NCBI RefSeq assembly: GCF_014655295.1
Contig: NZ_BNBI01000005.1
Location: 372,001-436,000 of the forward strand
From: Streptomyces fumanus
Lineage (GTDB): Bacteria > Actinomycetota > Actinomycetes > Streptomycetales > Streptomycetaceae
Length of the DNA: 64,000 nt
Direction of reading: 5' to 3'
The position numbers and the translations under genes were made by a program. Within the stretch, counting starts at the first letter, position 1. Each line of letters opens with the position of its first letter. Positions 16,027 to 25,062 of the stretch are shown here, piece after piece. Below the pieces are notes generated by a model. It was not told where the DNA came from. It did not search any database and saw nothing but the letters and a program-made list of their open reading frames with translations.

Positions 16027-16854
16027 ATGAGCGACGACCACGTCTACCTCACCCTCGCCGAGGAGCACGAGGACGACACCCGGTGGGCCTACGGCACCGG
16101 CTTCGAGGACCCCCTGCACGGCGTGGACACCACCGTCCCCGACGGCGTCGACCGGGCCGCGCTGGCCGGGCTCTGCCTGGCGCTCGGCGACGACGCCCTG
16201 GTCGCGGCCCAGCGGCTGGCCGAGTGGACCACCCGCGCCCCCGAGCTGGAAGAAGAGGTCGCCCTCGCCAACATCGGCCTGGACCTGCTCGGCCAGGCCC
16301 GGCTGCTGTACGCCCGCTGCGGCCAGGTCGACGGCACCGGCCGCGGCGAGGACGCCTACGCCTACTTCCGCGACCCGGCCGGCTTCCGCAACGTCACCCT
16401 GGCCGAACTGCCCAACGGCGACTTTGCGTTCAGCATGGTCCGGCTGCTGGTGTTCGCCAGTTGGCGGCTGGCCCACCTCCAGCGGCTCACCGCCTCGCCC
16501 GACCCGGTGCTCGCCGCCGTCGCCGCCAAGGGCGTCAAGGAACTGACGTACCACCGCCAGTACGCCGCCGAATGGGTGGTGCGGCTCGGCGACGGCACCG
16601 AGGAGTCGCACCGGCGCACCCGCGCCGCGCTGCGGCAGGTCACCCCGCACCTCGGCGAGCTGTTCACCGCCTACGACGCCCGGGAGGAGGTGGTCGCCGT
16701 GCTGCGCCAGGTGACGGACGCGGCCGGAGTGCCGCTGCCCGCCTGGACACCGGGGCCCGGGGCCGGCCGGCGGGGCGTCCACACCGAGCACCTCGCCCCG
16801 CTGCTGGCCGAGTTGCAGTCCGTCGCCCGCGCCCACCCGGAGGCGTCATGGTGA
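16027..16854 (+). CDS. paaC: Phenylacetyl-CoA epoxidase structural subunit PaaC
   Basis: 275 aa, ATG 16027, nine bases after paaB with AGGAGCAGGGC as SD. It has the ferritin-like helical fold of PaaC: EEEVALANIGLDLLGQARLLYA, FSMVRLLVFASWRLAHLQ and KELTYHRQYAAEWVVRLGDGTEESH. It pairs with PaaA and shapes the active site without a functional diiron centre of its own. Its stop overlaps the paaD start by 7 bp. Confidence 0.94.
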   Translation: MSDDHVYLTLAEEHEDDTRWAYGTGFEDPLHGVDTTVPDGVDRAALAGLCLALGDDALVAAQRLAEWTTRAPELEEEVALANIGLDLLGQARLLYARCGQVDGTGRGEDAYAYFRDPAGFRNVTLAELPNGDFAFSMVRLLVFASWRLAHLQRLTASPDPVLAAVAAKGVKELTYHRQYAAEWVVRLGDGTEESHRRTRAALRQVTPHLGELFTAYDAREEVVAVLRQVTDAAGVPLPAWTPGPGAGRRGVHTEHLAPLLAELQSVARAHPEASW

Positions 16855-17363
16855 CCGCACCGGCCGACGCCCGGCGCGCCCGGCACATCGCCGGGCGGGT
16901 CCCCGACCCCGAACTGCCCATGCTCACCCTCGCCGACCTCGGCGTCCTGCGCGCGGTCGACGTCGGCCCGGACGGCACGGTCGTCGTCAGCCTCACCCCC
17001 ACCTACTCGGGCTGCCCGGCCATGGCCGAGATGCGCGCCCAGGCGGCCGCCCGGCTCAGGGCCGCCGGATACCCGCGGGTGAAGGTGCGCACCGTCCTCG
17101 ACCCGCCCTGGACCACCGACTGGATCACCCCCGAGGGCCGCCGCAAACTCGCCGAGCACGGCATCGCCCCGCCCGGCCCCGCCCCCCGGCCCGCGCCCGG
17201 ACCGGTGCCCCTGGTCCTGACGGCCACCCGGCGCGCGGTGCCCTGCCCGCGCTGCGGCGCGGCGGACACCGAGGAGACCTCCCGGTTCGGCGCCACCTCC
17301 TGCAAGGCGCTGTGGCGCTGCCGCGCCTGCCGCGAACCGTTCGAGTACGTCAAGGAGATCTGA
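16848..17363 (+). CDS. paaD: PaaD, Fe-S maturation factor of the epoxidase
   Basis: 171 aa. The N-terminal half is a MIP18/SufT-type (DUF59) domain: VPDPELPMLTLADLGVLRAV and TPTYSGCPAMAEMR with the conserved Cys. A C-terminal zinc ribbon has two CxxC pairs, CPRCG and CRAC, and ends in the usual EPFEYVKEI. PaaD is needed for assembling Fe-S in the PaaE reductase. Overlaps paaC by 7 bp and paaE by 1 bp. Confidence 0.93.
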   Translation: MVTAPADARRARHIAGRVPDPELPMLTLADLGVLRAVDVGPDGTVVVSLTPTYSGCPAMAEMRAQAAARLRAAGYPRVKVRTVLDPPWTTDWITPEGRRKLAEHGIAPPGPAPRPAPGPVPLVLTATRRAVPCPRCGAADTEETSRFGATSCKALWRCRACREPFEYVKEI

Positions 17364-18472
17364 TGGCCGACCTGTTGAGCGGACCCGCCCCGGTGCGGCC
17401 GCCGCGCCGCCGGCCCGTCTTCCACCCGCTGCGCGTGGCCTCCGTACAGCGCCTGTGCGAGGACGCGGTCGCGGTCGCCTTCGACGTCCCCGCGGACCTG
17501 GCCGGGGAGTTCGCGTTCGCGCCCGGGCAGTCCCTCACCCTGCGCCGCGTCGTCGGCGGACGCGACGAGCGGCGCTCGTACTCCATCTGCTCCCCGGCCG
17601 GTGCCCGGCGGCCCCGGATCGGGGTGCGCGCGGTGCCTGGCGGGCTGTTCTCCTCCTGGCTGGTGCACGAGGTCCGCCCCGGCGACACCGTCGAGGTGAT
17701 GGCCCCGACCGGTGCCTTCACCCCCGACCTGACCACCCCCGCCCACCACGTCCTGGTCGCCGCCGGGTCGGGCATCACCCCGATGCTGTCCATCGCCGAG
17801 TCCGTCCTCGCCGCCGACGACCGCTCCCGCGTCACCCTCTTCTACGGCAACCGGCGCACCGGCTCGGTGATGTTCGCCGACGAGCTGGCCGACCTCAAGG
17901 ACCTGTACCCCGCCCGGTTCCAGCTCGCCCACGTGCTCTCCCGGGAACCCCGCGAGGCCGGGCTGCTGACCGGCCGGATCGACGCCGAGCGGCTCGCCGC
18001 CCTGATCGACGGGCTGGTCGAGCCGGCCGGCGCCGACCACTGGTGGCTGTGCGGCCCGCACGGCATGGTCACCGACGCCCGGCGCGTGCTGACCGCACTC
18101 GGCGTCCCCGCCGAACGCGTCCACCAGGAGCTGTTCTTCGCCGGCGAGGAACCCCCCGGTGCCGTGCGCCGCCCCGAGCCGCGCCCCGGCGGGCCGGTCA
18201 GCGAGGTCACCGTCGTCCTCGACGGCCGCTCCACCACCGCCCCGCTGCCCCGCGACACCACCCTGCTCGACTCCGCCGCCCGGGTCCGCCCCGACCTGCC
18301 CTTCGCCTGCAAGGGCGGCGTCTGCGGCACCTGCCGCGCCAAGGTCACCGACGGCGAGGCCGACATGCGCCGCAACTACGCCCTGGAACCCGCCGAGGTC
18401 GACGCCGGCTACGTACTGACCTGTCAGAGCTACCCGGTCTCCGGCACCCTTACGGTCGACTACGACTGCTGA
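17363..18472 (+). CDS. paaE: Phenylacetyl-CoA epoxidase reductase PaaE
   Basis: 369 aa. ATG 17363 in a TGATG junction; a longer frame upstream belongs to paaD sequence. Ferredoxin-NADP reductase layout: FAD-binding RSYSICSPAG (about 75), NAD-binding AAGSGITPMLSI (about 135) and WWLCGPHGMV. A C-terminal plant-type [2Fe-2S] domain follows with CKGGVCGTC and a fourth Cys in YVLTCQS. It passes electrons from NADPH to the PaaAC diiron site. Last gene of the paa operon in the window; later ring-opening genes (paaZ, paaG, paaJ) are not here. Confidence 0.94.
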   Translation: MADLLSGPAPVRPPRRRPVFHPLRVASVQRLCEDAVAVAFDVPADLAGEFAFAPGQSLTLRRVVGGRDERRSYSICSPAGARRPRIGVRAVPGGLFSSWLVHEVRPGDTVEVMAPTGAFTPDLTTPAHHVLVAAGSGITPMLSIAESVLAADDRSRVTLFYGNRRTGSVMFADELADLKDLYPARFQLAHVLSREPREAGLLTGRIDAERLAALIDGLVEPAGADHWWLCGPHGMVTDARRVLTALGVPAERVHQELFFAGEEPPGAVRRPEPRPGGPVSEVTVVLDGRSTTAPLPRDTTLLDSAARVRPDLPFACKGGVCGTCRAKVTDGEADMRRNYALEPAEVDAGYVLTCQSYPVSGTLTVDYDC

Positions 18473-18549
18473 ACCCGCCCCCGCCGCCCGCCCGGCCGCG
18501 ATACTGGTGCCGTACGGACGAAGACGGCACGGTCAGGGGAGCGGCATTG

Positions 18550-19947
18550 GTGAAGTCCACGCGGACCAGCGGCGCAAGGACGCCGGGCGGGCGGCACGCG
18601 GTCGTGGTCGGGGGGAGCCTCGCGGGGCTGCTGGCGGCGCACGTCCTGACCGCGCACGCGGACCGGGTCACCGTCGTCGAGCGGGACCGCTACCCGGAGG
18701 GTCCCGTCCCGCGCGCCGGGGTGCCGCAGAGCCGCCACCCGCACGTCCTGCTGGAGGCCGGCCAACTCGCCCTGGAAGAGCTGCTCCCCGGCTTCCTCGG
18801 CGAACTGCGGGCGGCCGGCGCCCCCCGGGTCGGGATGCCCGAGGACATGGTGCAGTGGCAGAACGGCCGCTGGTTCACCCGCCTGCCGGCCACCACCCAC
18901 CTGTACACCGGATCGCGCGCCCAGCTCGAACAGCTCGTCCGGCGGCGGGTGCTGGCCGACCCGGCGATCACCGTCGCCGAGGGCACGGACGCCGTCGGCC
19001 TGCTCGGCGACGCCTCCCGGGTGCGCGGCGTCCTGCTGCGCGACCGCGGTGCCGCGCCCGACGCCCGGCCGCGCCCGGTCGAGGCCGACCTCGTCGTGGA
19101 CGCCTCCGGCCGCGGCACCAAGGCCCCCCGCTGGCTGGCCGACCTGGGCGCCGAGGCCCCGCCGGAGGAGGTCATCGACACCGGACTCGCCTACGCCTCC
19201 CGCGTCTACCGCGACACCACCGGCACCCTCGGCGGCCACGCGCTCGGCATCAACATCGTGCCCAACCCCGCCCAGCCCTACGGCGCCGTCGTCCTGCCCC
19301 TGGAGGACGGCACCCACATCGCCACCATGTCCGGGCTGCGCGGCGACGAACCCCCCACCGACGAGGAGGAGTTCACCGCGTACGCCAAGAAGCTGCCGCA
19401 CCCCCTGGTGCACCGGTGGCTGCGCGACAGCGAGCCCCTCACCCCCGTGCGCGGCTTCGGGCGGACCTCGAACGTGCGGCGCCGCTACGACCTGCCGGGC
19501 CGCCGCCCCGCCGGGTTCCTGGCGACCGGCGACGCCCTGTGCACGTTCAACCCGATCTACGGCCAGGGCATGGCCGTCGCCGCCCTGAACGCCGTCGCGC
19601 TGCGCGACGCGCTGGCGGACCCCCGCCGCACCCCCAGCACCGCCCGGGTGCAGCGGGCCCTGCTCGCCGCGTCCCGGCAGGCGTGGGACATCTCCGCCGG
19701 GGCCGACAAGAAGATGCCGGGCGTCCTCGGCAACGCGCTCACCGTCACGGCCGCGGACCGCCTCGCCGGCCCGTATCTGCGCCGCGTCCAGGACCGCTAC
19801 CCCGGCGACCCGGTCATCGGCCCGGCCTTCCGCTCGGTGCTCACCCTCACCGCCCCGCTCACCTCCGTGTTCGCCCCGAAGGTGGTCCGGGCGGTGCTGT
19901 TCGGCCCGGCGCCGCGCACCCCCGCCGAGCCGCCGATGACCGCGTGA
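18550..19947 (+). CDS. FAD-dependent monooxygenase/hydroxylase
   Basis: 465 aa. GTG 18550 with GGGGAG 8 nt upstream. Class A flavoprotein: an N-terminal nucleotide-binding VVVGGSLAGLLAAHVL (GGSLAG in place of the usual GxGxxG), a mid DG-type LVVDASGRGTKAPRWL and a late FAD ribityl motif TGDALCTFNPIYGQGM. The sequence around the active site (PQSRHPHVLLEAG) is like the halogenase/hydroxylase cousins found by tailoring genes in Streptomyces, but there is no WxWxIP motif of tryptophan halogenases. It sits 77 bp after paaE in the same direction. A metabolic link to phenylacetate is not established. Confidence 0.85.
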   Translation: MKSTRTSGARTPGGRHAVVVGGSLAGLLAAHVLTAHADRVTVVERDRYPEGPVPRAGVPQSRHPHVLLEAGQLALEELLPGFLGELRAAGAPRVGMPEDMVQWQNGRWFTRLPATTHLYTGSRAQLEQLVRRRVLADPAITVAEGTDAVGLLGDASRVRGVLLRDRGAAPDARPRPVEADLVVDASGRGTKAPRWLADLGAEAPPEEVIDTGLAYASRVYRDTTGTLGGHALGINIVPNPAQPYGAVVLPLEDGTHIATMSGLRGDEPPTDEEEFTAYAKKLPHPLVHRWLRDSEPLTPVRGFGRTSNVRRRYDLPGRRPAGFLATGDALCTFNPIYGQGMAVAALNAVALRDALADPRRTPSTARVQRALLAASRQAWDISAGADKKMPGVLGNALTVTAADRLAGPYLRRVQDRYPGDPVIGPAFRSVLTLTAPLTSVFAPKVVRAVLFGPAPRTPAEPPMTA

Positions 19948-19969
19948 CACCGCCCCGTACCGCCCGCCG

Positions 19970-20130
19970 CGAGCGGCCCGGCTCACGTCTTCCCGCACGA
20001 GGACCGCAACTCCCTCCACCGGCTGAAGGCCGACGAGGTGTACGAGACCGGCGAGCCCGGCCACCCGGTCCGGGCCCACCTCTCCGTCCAGCAGGTCGAG
20101 GGCGGCGACCCGCTGGTCCACCCGGCCTGA
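19970..20130 (+). pseudogene. Possible gene remnant downstream of the FAD monooxygenase
   Basis: After the monooxygenase stop the same frame stays open to TGA 20128-20130. It reads like genuine protein (DRNSLHRLKADEVYETGEP, then PVRAHLSVQQVEGGDPLVHP) with Streptomyces codon bias, but it has no start codon or SD. It may be the decayed end of a deleted gene. I do not recognise the family. Confidence 0.35.
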
Positions 20131-20154
20131 ACCGGGCCCGCCAGACGATGGTCA

Positions 20155-20173
20155 ACTGACGGAAAACGTCAGT
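20155..20173 (+). terminator. Stem-loop after the FAD monooxygenase/remnant
   Basis: ACTGACG-GAAAA-CGTCAGT, a perfect 7-bp stem with a 5-nt A-rich loop, 25 bp after the remnant stop. It could be a terminator or a small operator. Confidence 0.45.
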
Positions 20174-20529
20174 GGGTTGGCTGAAAATCGCTCACCCGTT
20201 CGTGGTCTTGCTCGATCGAAGAAACGGTTATTCTCGACCGTTCGCGCGAACAGGTCTCCAGATCGTCCCGTGATCAGGGCCGCGGAGGCTGCTGGCGGCA
20301 TATTCCGCCCTCTATCACGGGGCACCTGCGCGGCAGCACCTTCGGGCCTAAATCGGCCGTCTCGCAGACTGTGCCCCCAGGCGGAACTCCGGACGCGGCC
20401 GGGTGACTAGCATGAACCCATACCTGGTCCGGAAGATCACCATCCCTTTGGCGTGCGTTCTCCGGGCCGGTGGCCGTCGTGTGTCGGTCGACCCGTTTCT
20501 CCTGCACCCAAGGACCGAGGGACCGCGGA
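20174..20529 (+). other. 356-bp non-coding leader region of conservon 2
   Basis: No credible gene is seen. The stretch is markedly less GC-rich than its surroundings (for example AACGGTTATTCTCGACCG near 20225), as expected for a promoter region of conservon 2. Several short in-frame starts (20470, 20413) lack SD sequences. Confidence 0.5.
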
Positions 20530-22260
20530 ATGTCAGTGCCTGCACCGCCCAGTCAGCACCGGTCGGCGAAGCCCGGCCGGGCCGCTCCGGTCGTACCCCT
20601 GGCCGTGCTGGTGGTGACTGCCGCGGCGGCCGGCGCGGTGGCCGCGGTAGCCCCCGCGAGCGCCCGCTCCTGGGCGCTCGCCACCGTGCTGGGCGCCTGG
20701 CTCTGCGTCGCCGTCACGGTCGTCGTCAGCGCCCTGCTGCTCCGGCGGGCCCGCCGCCAGAACCTGCGGCTCGGCGCCGAGGCCCAGCAGGCCAGGGCCC
20801 AGTCGGCGCAGACGGCGGGGGAGACCGCCCACCTGGTCACCGTCACGGTGCCCGCCGTCGTCAAGCGGCTGCGCGACGGCACCAGCGCGAACGACGCGGT
20901 GACCGGCGTGACCCCGCCCTCCGACCCCCAGCTCCGCCAGCTCCTGCACGTCTTCGCCGCCGCGATGGAGGAGCAGGTACGGCACGCCGTCACGGCCGGC
21001 GCCGAACTGCGCCAGGCCCGCGAGGAGTCCGGCCGGGCCGCCGCCGAACTGCGCCGGCTGACCGACGAGACCCTGCCCACCGCCGTGACACGGCTGCGCG
21101 AGGGCCACTCCGCCGAGACCGTCCTCGCCGAACTCGACTGGCCGGGGCTGCCCCTGCTGCGGGCCCCCGCCGAATCGTTCGTCCGTGAACTCGCCCGCAG
21201 CGAGCGCCGCGCCGCCGCCGCGCAGGCCGCCTCCGCCAAGGCACTCAGCCGCGTCCAGGCCAAGGCGGTCAGCATGCTCGCCGACCTCCGCGAGATGCAG
21301 GAACGGCACGGCGAGGAGGTCTTCGGCGACCTGCTCAAGCTGGACCACAGCACCTCCCAGCTCGGCCTGATGACCGACCGGCTGGCCCTGCTGATGGGCG
21401 GCCGCTCCAGCCGCGCCTGGAACAAGCCCATCGTGATGGAGTCCATCCTGCGCGGCGCGGTCGGCCGCATCGCCGCCTACCAGCGCGTCCGGCTGCACTG
21501 CTCGACCGGCGCCGCCGTCACCGGCTTCGCCGCCGAGGGCGTGATGCACCTGCTCGCCGAGCTGATGGACAACGCCGCCAACTTCTCCCCGCCCATCGAC
21601 GAGGTCAACGTCTACGTCGAGGAGCGCAGCGCCGGCATCGTCGTCACCATCGAGGACAGCGGCCTGAAGATGGCCGCCGCCGCCATGCGCCGGGCCGAGG
21701 AGGCGGTGTCCGGGCGGATGACCGACCTCGCCACCCTCCAGGGCACCCGGCTCGGCCTCGCCGTCGTGGGCCGGCTCGCCGTCAAGTACGGCATCAGCGT
21801 CAACTTCCGGCCCTCCTCGCGCGGCGGCACCGGCGTCGTCGTCCTGCTGCCCCGCCAGCTCCTCGCCCAGCAGCGGGACCCGGCCCCCCGGCGGAGCCCG
21901 GCCCGCCACGCCGCCCCGGCACCCGAGCCCGCCCCCGCCCGCGCCGAACTGCCCGAGGCCCGCCCGGCGCCCCCGGCGCCCCTGCCCGAGCAGCCGGCGC
22001 CGCCCCGCCCCGCCGCCACCGAGGCCACGCCCAACGGGCTGCCCGTGCGCACCCCCGGCCGCACCATGGCCGAGGCCGAACGGGAGCGCGAGCAGCGCCG
22101 CGACCCGCGGGGCGAGACCGAGCGGACCACCCGGCCCGACACCGCCGCGACCCGCGACGCGGGCGCCCGCTTCGGCGCCTTCCACCGCGGCCGCCGGTCG
22201 GGCAGGGGCACCACCGGACCCGACGACCGGACCGCCCCCGAGCCGCCGGCCGCCCCGTAG
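20530..22260 (+). CDS. cvnA: Conservon 2 sensor kinase-like ATPase CvnA
   Basis: 576 aa. ATG 20530 was chosen over an upstream ATG at 20470: GAGGGA lies before it and MSVPAPPSQ leads straight into two membrane helices (about residues 20-42 and 50-70). A long coiled-coil region follows (75-290), with DLLKLDHSTSQLGLMTDRL as the conserved dimer/His segment. The GHKL ATPase domain has ELMDNAANFSPP and EDSGLKMA, where the G1 box is DSGLK rather than DxGxG, and GTRLGLAVVGRLAVKYG. The C-terminal 140 residues are a Pro/Ala/Arg-rich low-complexity tail. Heads conservon 2. Confidence 0.9.
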   Translation: MSVPAPPSQHRSAKPGRAAPVVPLAVLVVTAAAAGAVAAVAPASARSWALATVLGAWLCVAVTVVVSALLLRRARRQNLRLGAEAQQARAQSAQTAGETAHLVTVTVPAVVKRLRDGTSANDAVTGVTPPSDPQLRQLLHVFAAAMEEQVRHAVTAGAELRQAREESGRAAAELRRLTDETLPTAVTRLREGHSAETVLAELDWPGLPLLRAPAESFVRELARSERRAAAAQAASAKALSRVQAKAVSMLADLREMQERHGEEVFGDLLKLDHSTSQLGLMTDRLALLMGGRSSRAWNKPIVMESILRGAVGRIAAYQRVRLHCSTGAAVTGFAAEGVMHLLAELMDNAANFSPPIDEVNVYVEERSAGIVVTIEDSGLKMAAAAMRRAEEAVSGRMTDLATLQGTRLGLAVVGRLAVKYGISVNFRPSSRGGTGVVVLLPRQLLAQQRDPAPRRSPARHAAPAPEPAPARAELPEARPAPPAPLPEQPAPPRPAATEATPNGLPVRTPGRTMAEAEREREQRRDPRGETERTTRPDTAATRDAGARFGAFHRGRRSGRGTTGPDDRTAPEPPAAP

Positions 22261-22344
22261 GCCACCGCCCCCACCCCCCTGCGGCGCGCGGGGCCCCGGC
22301 GCCCACGTCCCCGCCCGAGTACGTGAGATTGGAGGAACGGGCCG

Positions 22345-22803
22345 GTGACCGCTCAGTTGGGCAACCACCGACCCCTCACCACCATGCAGACCACCGACAA
22401 CAGCCTCACCTGGCTCCTGCAGAACCTCCTGGAGCGCACCCCCGGCACCCGGCACGCGCTGGTCCTGTCCCGGGACGGCCTCAAGCTGTGCTGGACCGAG
22501 CACCTGACGCTCGACCAGGCCGACCAGCTCGCGGCGATCTGCTCCGGCATCCAGGCCCTCGCCCAGGGCGCCTCCGTCGAGTTCGGCGACGGGACCGGCG
22601 GCGTGCGCCACTCGATGACCGAGTTCCACGGCGGCCTGCTGTTCATCGTGGAGGCCGGCGAGGGCGCGCACCTCGCCGTGGTCGCCGAGGAGAACGCCGA
22701 CCCCGGTGTGGTCGGCCACCAGATGACCGAACTGGTCGAGCAGATCGGCGAGCACCTGCGAGCCGAACCCCGCAACCCGGTCCACGGGGGTGCCCCCTCG
22801 TGA
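22345..22803 (+). CDS. cvnB: Conservon 2 roadblock/LC7 protein CvnB
   Basis: 152 aa, GTG 22345 with GGAGG 9 nt upstream. An alternative ATG 22384 (MQTTDNS) would give a more typical 139-aa protein. Roadblock core: TPGTRHALVLSRDGLKLCWT and DQLAAICSGIQALAQGAS, then a strand GAHLAVVAEENADPG. Separated from cvnA by 84 bp, the only non-overlapping junction of the operon. Its stop overlaps the cvnC start. Confidence 0.9.
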   Translation: MTAQLGNHRPLTTMQTTDNSLTWLLQNLLERTPGTRHALVLSRDGLKLCWTEHLTLDQADQLAAICSGIQALAQGASVEFGDGTGGVRHSMTEFHGGLLFIVEAGEGAHLAVVAEENADPGVVGHQMTELVEQIGEHLRAEPRNPVHGGAPS

Positions 22804-23156
22804 TGCGCAGGCCCGTGGACACCGGCGATCCGGACCGGCTCTACACGGTCACCGGCGGACGCAGCCGCGCCGACGACGACTTCGACCTGGTCACCCTGGT
22901 GGTCAGCGAGAGCGAGCCGACGGCCGGGATGCAGTCGGAGCACGCCCGCATCCTCGACCTGTGCCGGCACCCCACCGCCGTGGTCGAGATCGCCGCGGAG
23001 CTGAAGCTGCCGATCACGGTGGTGCGGATCCTGCTCGGAGACCTCCTCGCCATGGGCCGCATCACCGCCCGCCACCCCCGCGCGGCGCAGTCCCTCGCCT
23101 CGCTCCCCGACTCCGCGCTCCTCAAGGAGGTGCTCCATGGGCTCCGCAATCTCTGA
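22803..23156 (+). CDS. cvnC: Conservon 2 DUF742 protein CvnC
   Basis: 117 aa, ATG 22803 overlapping the cvnB stop by one base. DUF742 winged-helix segment: EHARILDLCRHPTAVVEIA, then ELKLPITVVRILLGDLLAMG. It ends SALLKEVLHGLRNL, the same ending pattern as the conservon 1 paralogue (LQEVLNGLRAKFG). Overlaps cvnD by 20 bp. Confidence 0.9.
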   Translation: MRRPVDTGDPDRLYTVTGGRSRADDDFDLVTLVVSESEPTAGMQSEHARILDLCRHPTAVVEIAAELKLPITVVRILLGDLLAMGRITARHPRAAQSLASLPDSALLKEVLHGLRNL

Positions 23157-23754
23157 GCTGCCGTCCCGCCGCACACCCCTGGCCGACGCCGCCGAGACCG
23201 GCCTGAAGATCGTGATCGTGGGCGGCTTCGGGGTCGGCAAGACGACCTTGGTCCGCTCGGTCAGCGAGATCCGGCCGCTGAACACCGAGGAGGTGATGAC
23301 CCAGGCGGGCGTGGGCGTCGACGAGACCAGCGGGGTCGCCGCCAAGACCACCACCACGGTGGCCTTCGACTTCGGGCGGATCAGCCTCAACGAGCGCATG
23401 GTGCTCTACCTGTTCGGCGCCCCCGGGCAGGAGCGCTTCTGGTTCCTGTGGGACCGGCTGTTCTCCGGCACGCTCGGCGCGGTCGTCCTGGTCGACACCC
23501 GCCGTATGGACGACTCCTGGTACGCGATAGACCGGCTGGAACACCACCGCACCCCGTTCGTGGTGGCCGTGAACCGCTTCGACGACGACACCGCCGGCTA
23601 CTCCCTGGACGAGATCCGCCAGGCGCTCGCCCTGCCCGAGCGGGTGCCGCTGATCGACTGCGACGCGCGGCTCAGGCAGTCCGGCAAGGACGTCCTGATC
23701 ACCCTCGTGGACCACCTGTACGAACTGGCCATGGCCCAGGAGATGACACCGTGA
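23137..23754 (+). CDS. cvnD: Conservon 2 Ras-like GTPase CvnD
   Basis: 205 aa, ATG 23137 with AAGGAGG just upstream inside cvnC. P-loop GGFGVGKTT (29-37), TTTTVAFDFGR switch, G3 FGAPGQERF and G4 AVNRFDDD, closer to NKxD than in conservon 1. Clear paralogue of the protein at 9527-10120. Confidence 0.92.
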   Translation: MGSAISELPSRRTPLADAAETGLKIVIVGGFGVGKTTLVRSVSEIRPLNTEEVMTQAGVGVDETSGVAAKTTTTVAFDFGRISLNERMVLYLFGAPGQERFWFLWDRLFSGTLGAVVLVDTRRMDDSWYAIDRLEHHRTPFVVAVNRFDDDTAGYSLDEIRQALALPERVPLIDCDARLRQSGKDVLITLVDHLYELAMAQEMTP

Positions 23755-25016
23755 CCGACCCCGGAAACCCCTCCACCGACGCGGTCCCGCCACCGGGCTG
23801 CCCCGCTCACCCCGGCGCCGTGCGCCTGGGGGGTCTGGAGTACCAGCAGTCGCCCTCGCAGCTCTACCGGGCGCTGCGCCGGGAGCACGGCCCGGTGGCC
23901 CCGGTGCTGCTGGACGGGGACATCCCCGCCTGGCTGGTCCTCGGCTACTCCGAGCTGAGCTATGTCACCAGCCACGACGAGCTGTTCGCGCGGGACTCCC
24001 GGCGCTGGAACCAGTGGCCGAACATCCCGCCGGACTGGCCGCTGCTGCCGTTCGTCGGCTACCAGCCGTCGGTGCTGTTCACCGAGGGCGAGGAGCACCA
24101 GCGGCGGGCCGGGGTGATCACCGAGGCGCTGGAGGGCGTCGACCAGTTCGAACTGGCCCGGGAGTGCCAGGAGATCGCCGACGCGCTGATCGCCGCCTTC
24201 GCGGGCAGCGGCCACGCCGAGCTGATGAGCGGCTACGCGCACGCCCTCCCGGCGCGGGCCGTGGTCCAGATGTGCGGGATGCCGAGCAGCGGCACCGACA
24301 CCCAGCAGCTCGTGGACGACCTGCGGATCTCCCTGGACGCGGCGGAGGGCGACGACCCGGTCGCCGCGTACGGGCGGGTGGGCGCGCGGCTCGCCCAGTT
24401 GGTGAAGGAGAAGCGGGAGCGGCCGGGCCCGGACGTCACCTCGCGGATGCTGCTGCACCCGGCCGGACTCACCGACGAGGAGGTCGTCCAGGACCTGATC
24501 TCGGTCATCGCGGCCGCCCAGCAGCCCACCGGCAACTGGATCGGCAACACCCTGCGGCTGCTGCTGACCGACGAGCGGTTCGCCCTGAACGTCTCCGGCG
24601 GGCGGCTCAGCGTCGGCGAGGCGCTCAACGAGGTGCTGTGGCTGGACACCCCGACGCAGAACTTCGTCGGCCGCTGGGCGGTGCGCGACACCCAGCTCGG
24701 CGGGCGGCGGATCCGGGCCGGCGACTGCGTGGTGCTGGGGCTGGCCGCCGCCAACACCGACCCGCAGATCTGGCCGGAGTCGCACGTCGGCGCCGAGAAC
24801 AGCGCCCACCTGTCGTTCAGCAACGGCGAGCACCGCTGCCCGTACCCGGCGCCGCTGCTCGCGGACGTGATGGCCCGTACCGCGGTGGAGACGCTGCTGG
24901 AGCGGCTGCCGGACCTGGTCCTCGCGGTGGAGCCGGAGGAGCTGACCTGGCGGCCGTCGATCTGGATGCGCGGACTGACCGCGCTCCCGGCGGAGTTCAC
25001 GCCGGTGGTGCAGTAG
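23751..25016 (+). CDS. cvnE: Conservon 2 cytochrome P450, CYP157-like (CvnE), ExxR replaced by ExxW
   Basis: 421 aa, GTG 23751 overlapping cvnD by 4 bp. Shares the N-terminal PPPGCPAHPGA motif with the other conservon P450. Heme loop SFSNGEHRCPYP holds the Cys ligand. The K-helix reads GEALNEVLWLDTP, so Arg of ExxR is Trp, as described for CYP157 enzymes. The I-helix IAAAQQPTGNWIGN also lacks the acid-Thr pair. A convergent unrelated P450 with normal motifs follows beyond a terminator. Confidence 0.9.
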   Translation: MTDPGNPSTDAVPPPGCPAHPGAVRLGGLEYQQSPSQLYRALRREHGPVAPVLLDGDIPAWLVLGYSELSYVTSHDELFARDSRRWNQWPNIPPDWPLLPFVGYQPSVLFTEGEEHQRRAGVITEALEGVDQFELARECQEIADALIAAFAGSGHAELMSGYAHALPARAVVQMCGMPSSGTDTQQLVDDLRISLDAAEGDDPVAAYGRVGARLAQLVKEKRERPGPDVTSRMLLHPAGLTDEEVVQDLISVIAAAQQPTGNWIGNTLRLLLTDERFALNVSGGRLSVGEALNEVLWLDTPTQNFVGRWAVRDTQLGGRRIRAGDCVVLGLAAANTDPQIWPESHVGAENSAHLSFSNGEHRCPYPAPLLADVMARTAVETLLERLPDLVLAVEPEELTWRPSIWMRGLTALPAEFTPVVQ

Positions 25017-25020
25017 CGGC

Positions 25021-25047
25021 GTCCGGGCCCCGCCCCGGGGCCCGGAC
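25021..25047. terminator. Bidirectional terminator between two convergent P450 genes
   Basis: GTCCGGGCCCCG (25021-25032), CCC loop, CGGGGCCCGGAC (25036-25047): a perfect 12-bp stem in the 46-bp gap between converging stops. Confidence 0.75.
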
Positions 25048-25062
25048 CGACCGCGCGGGGGA

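Noticed and set aside
18550..19947. FAD monooxygenase considered as a tryptophan halogenase
   Set aside because: The WxWxIP motif and the Lys of flavin-dependent halogenases are not seen. The sequence fits general class A hydroxylases.
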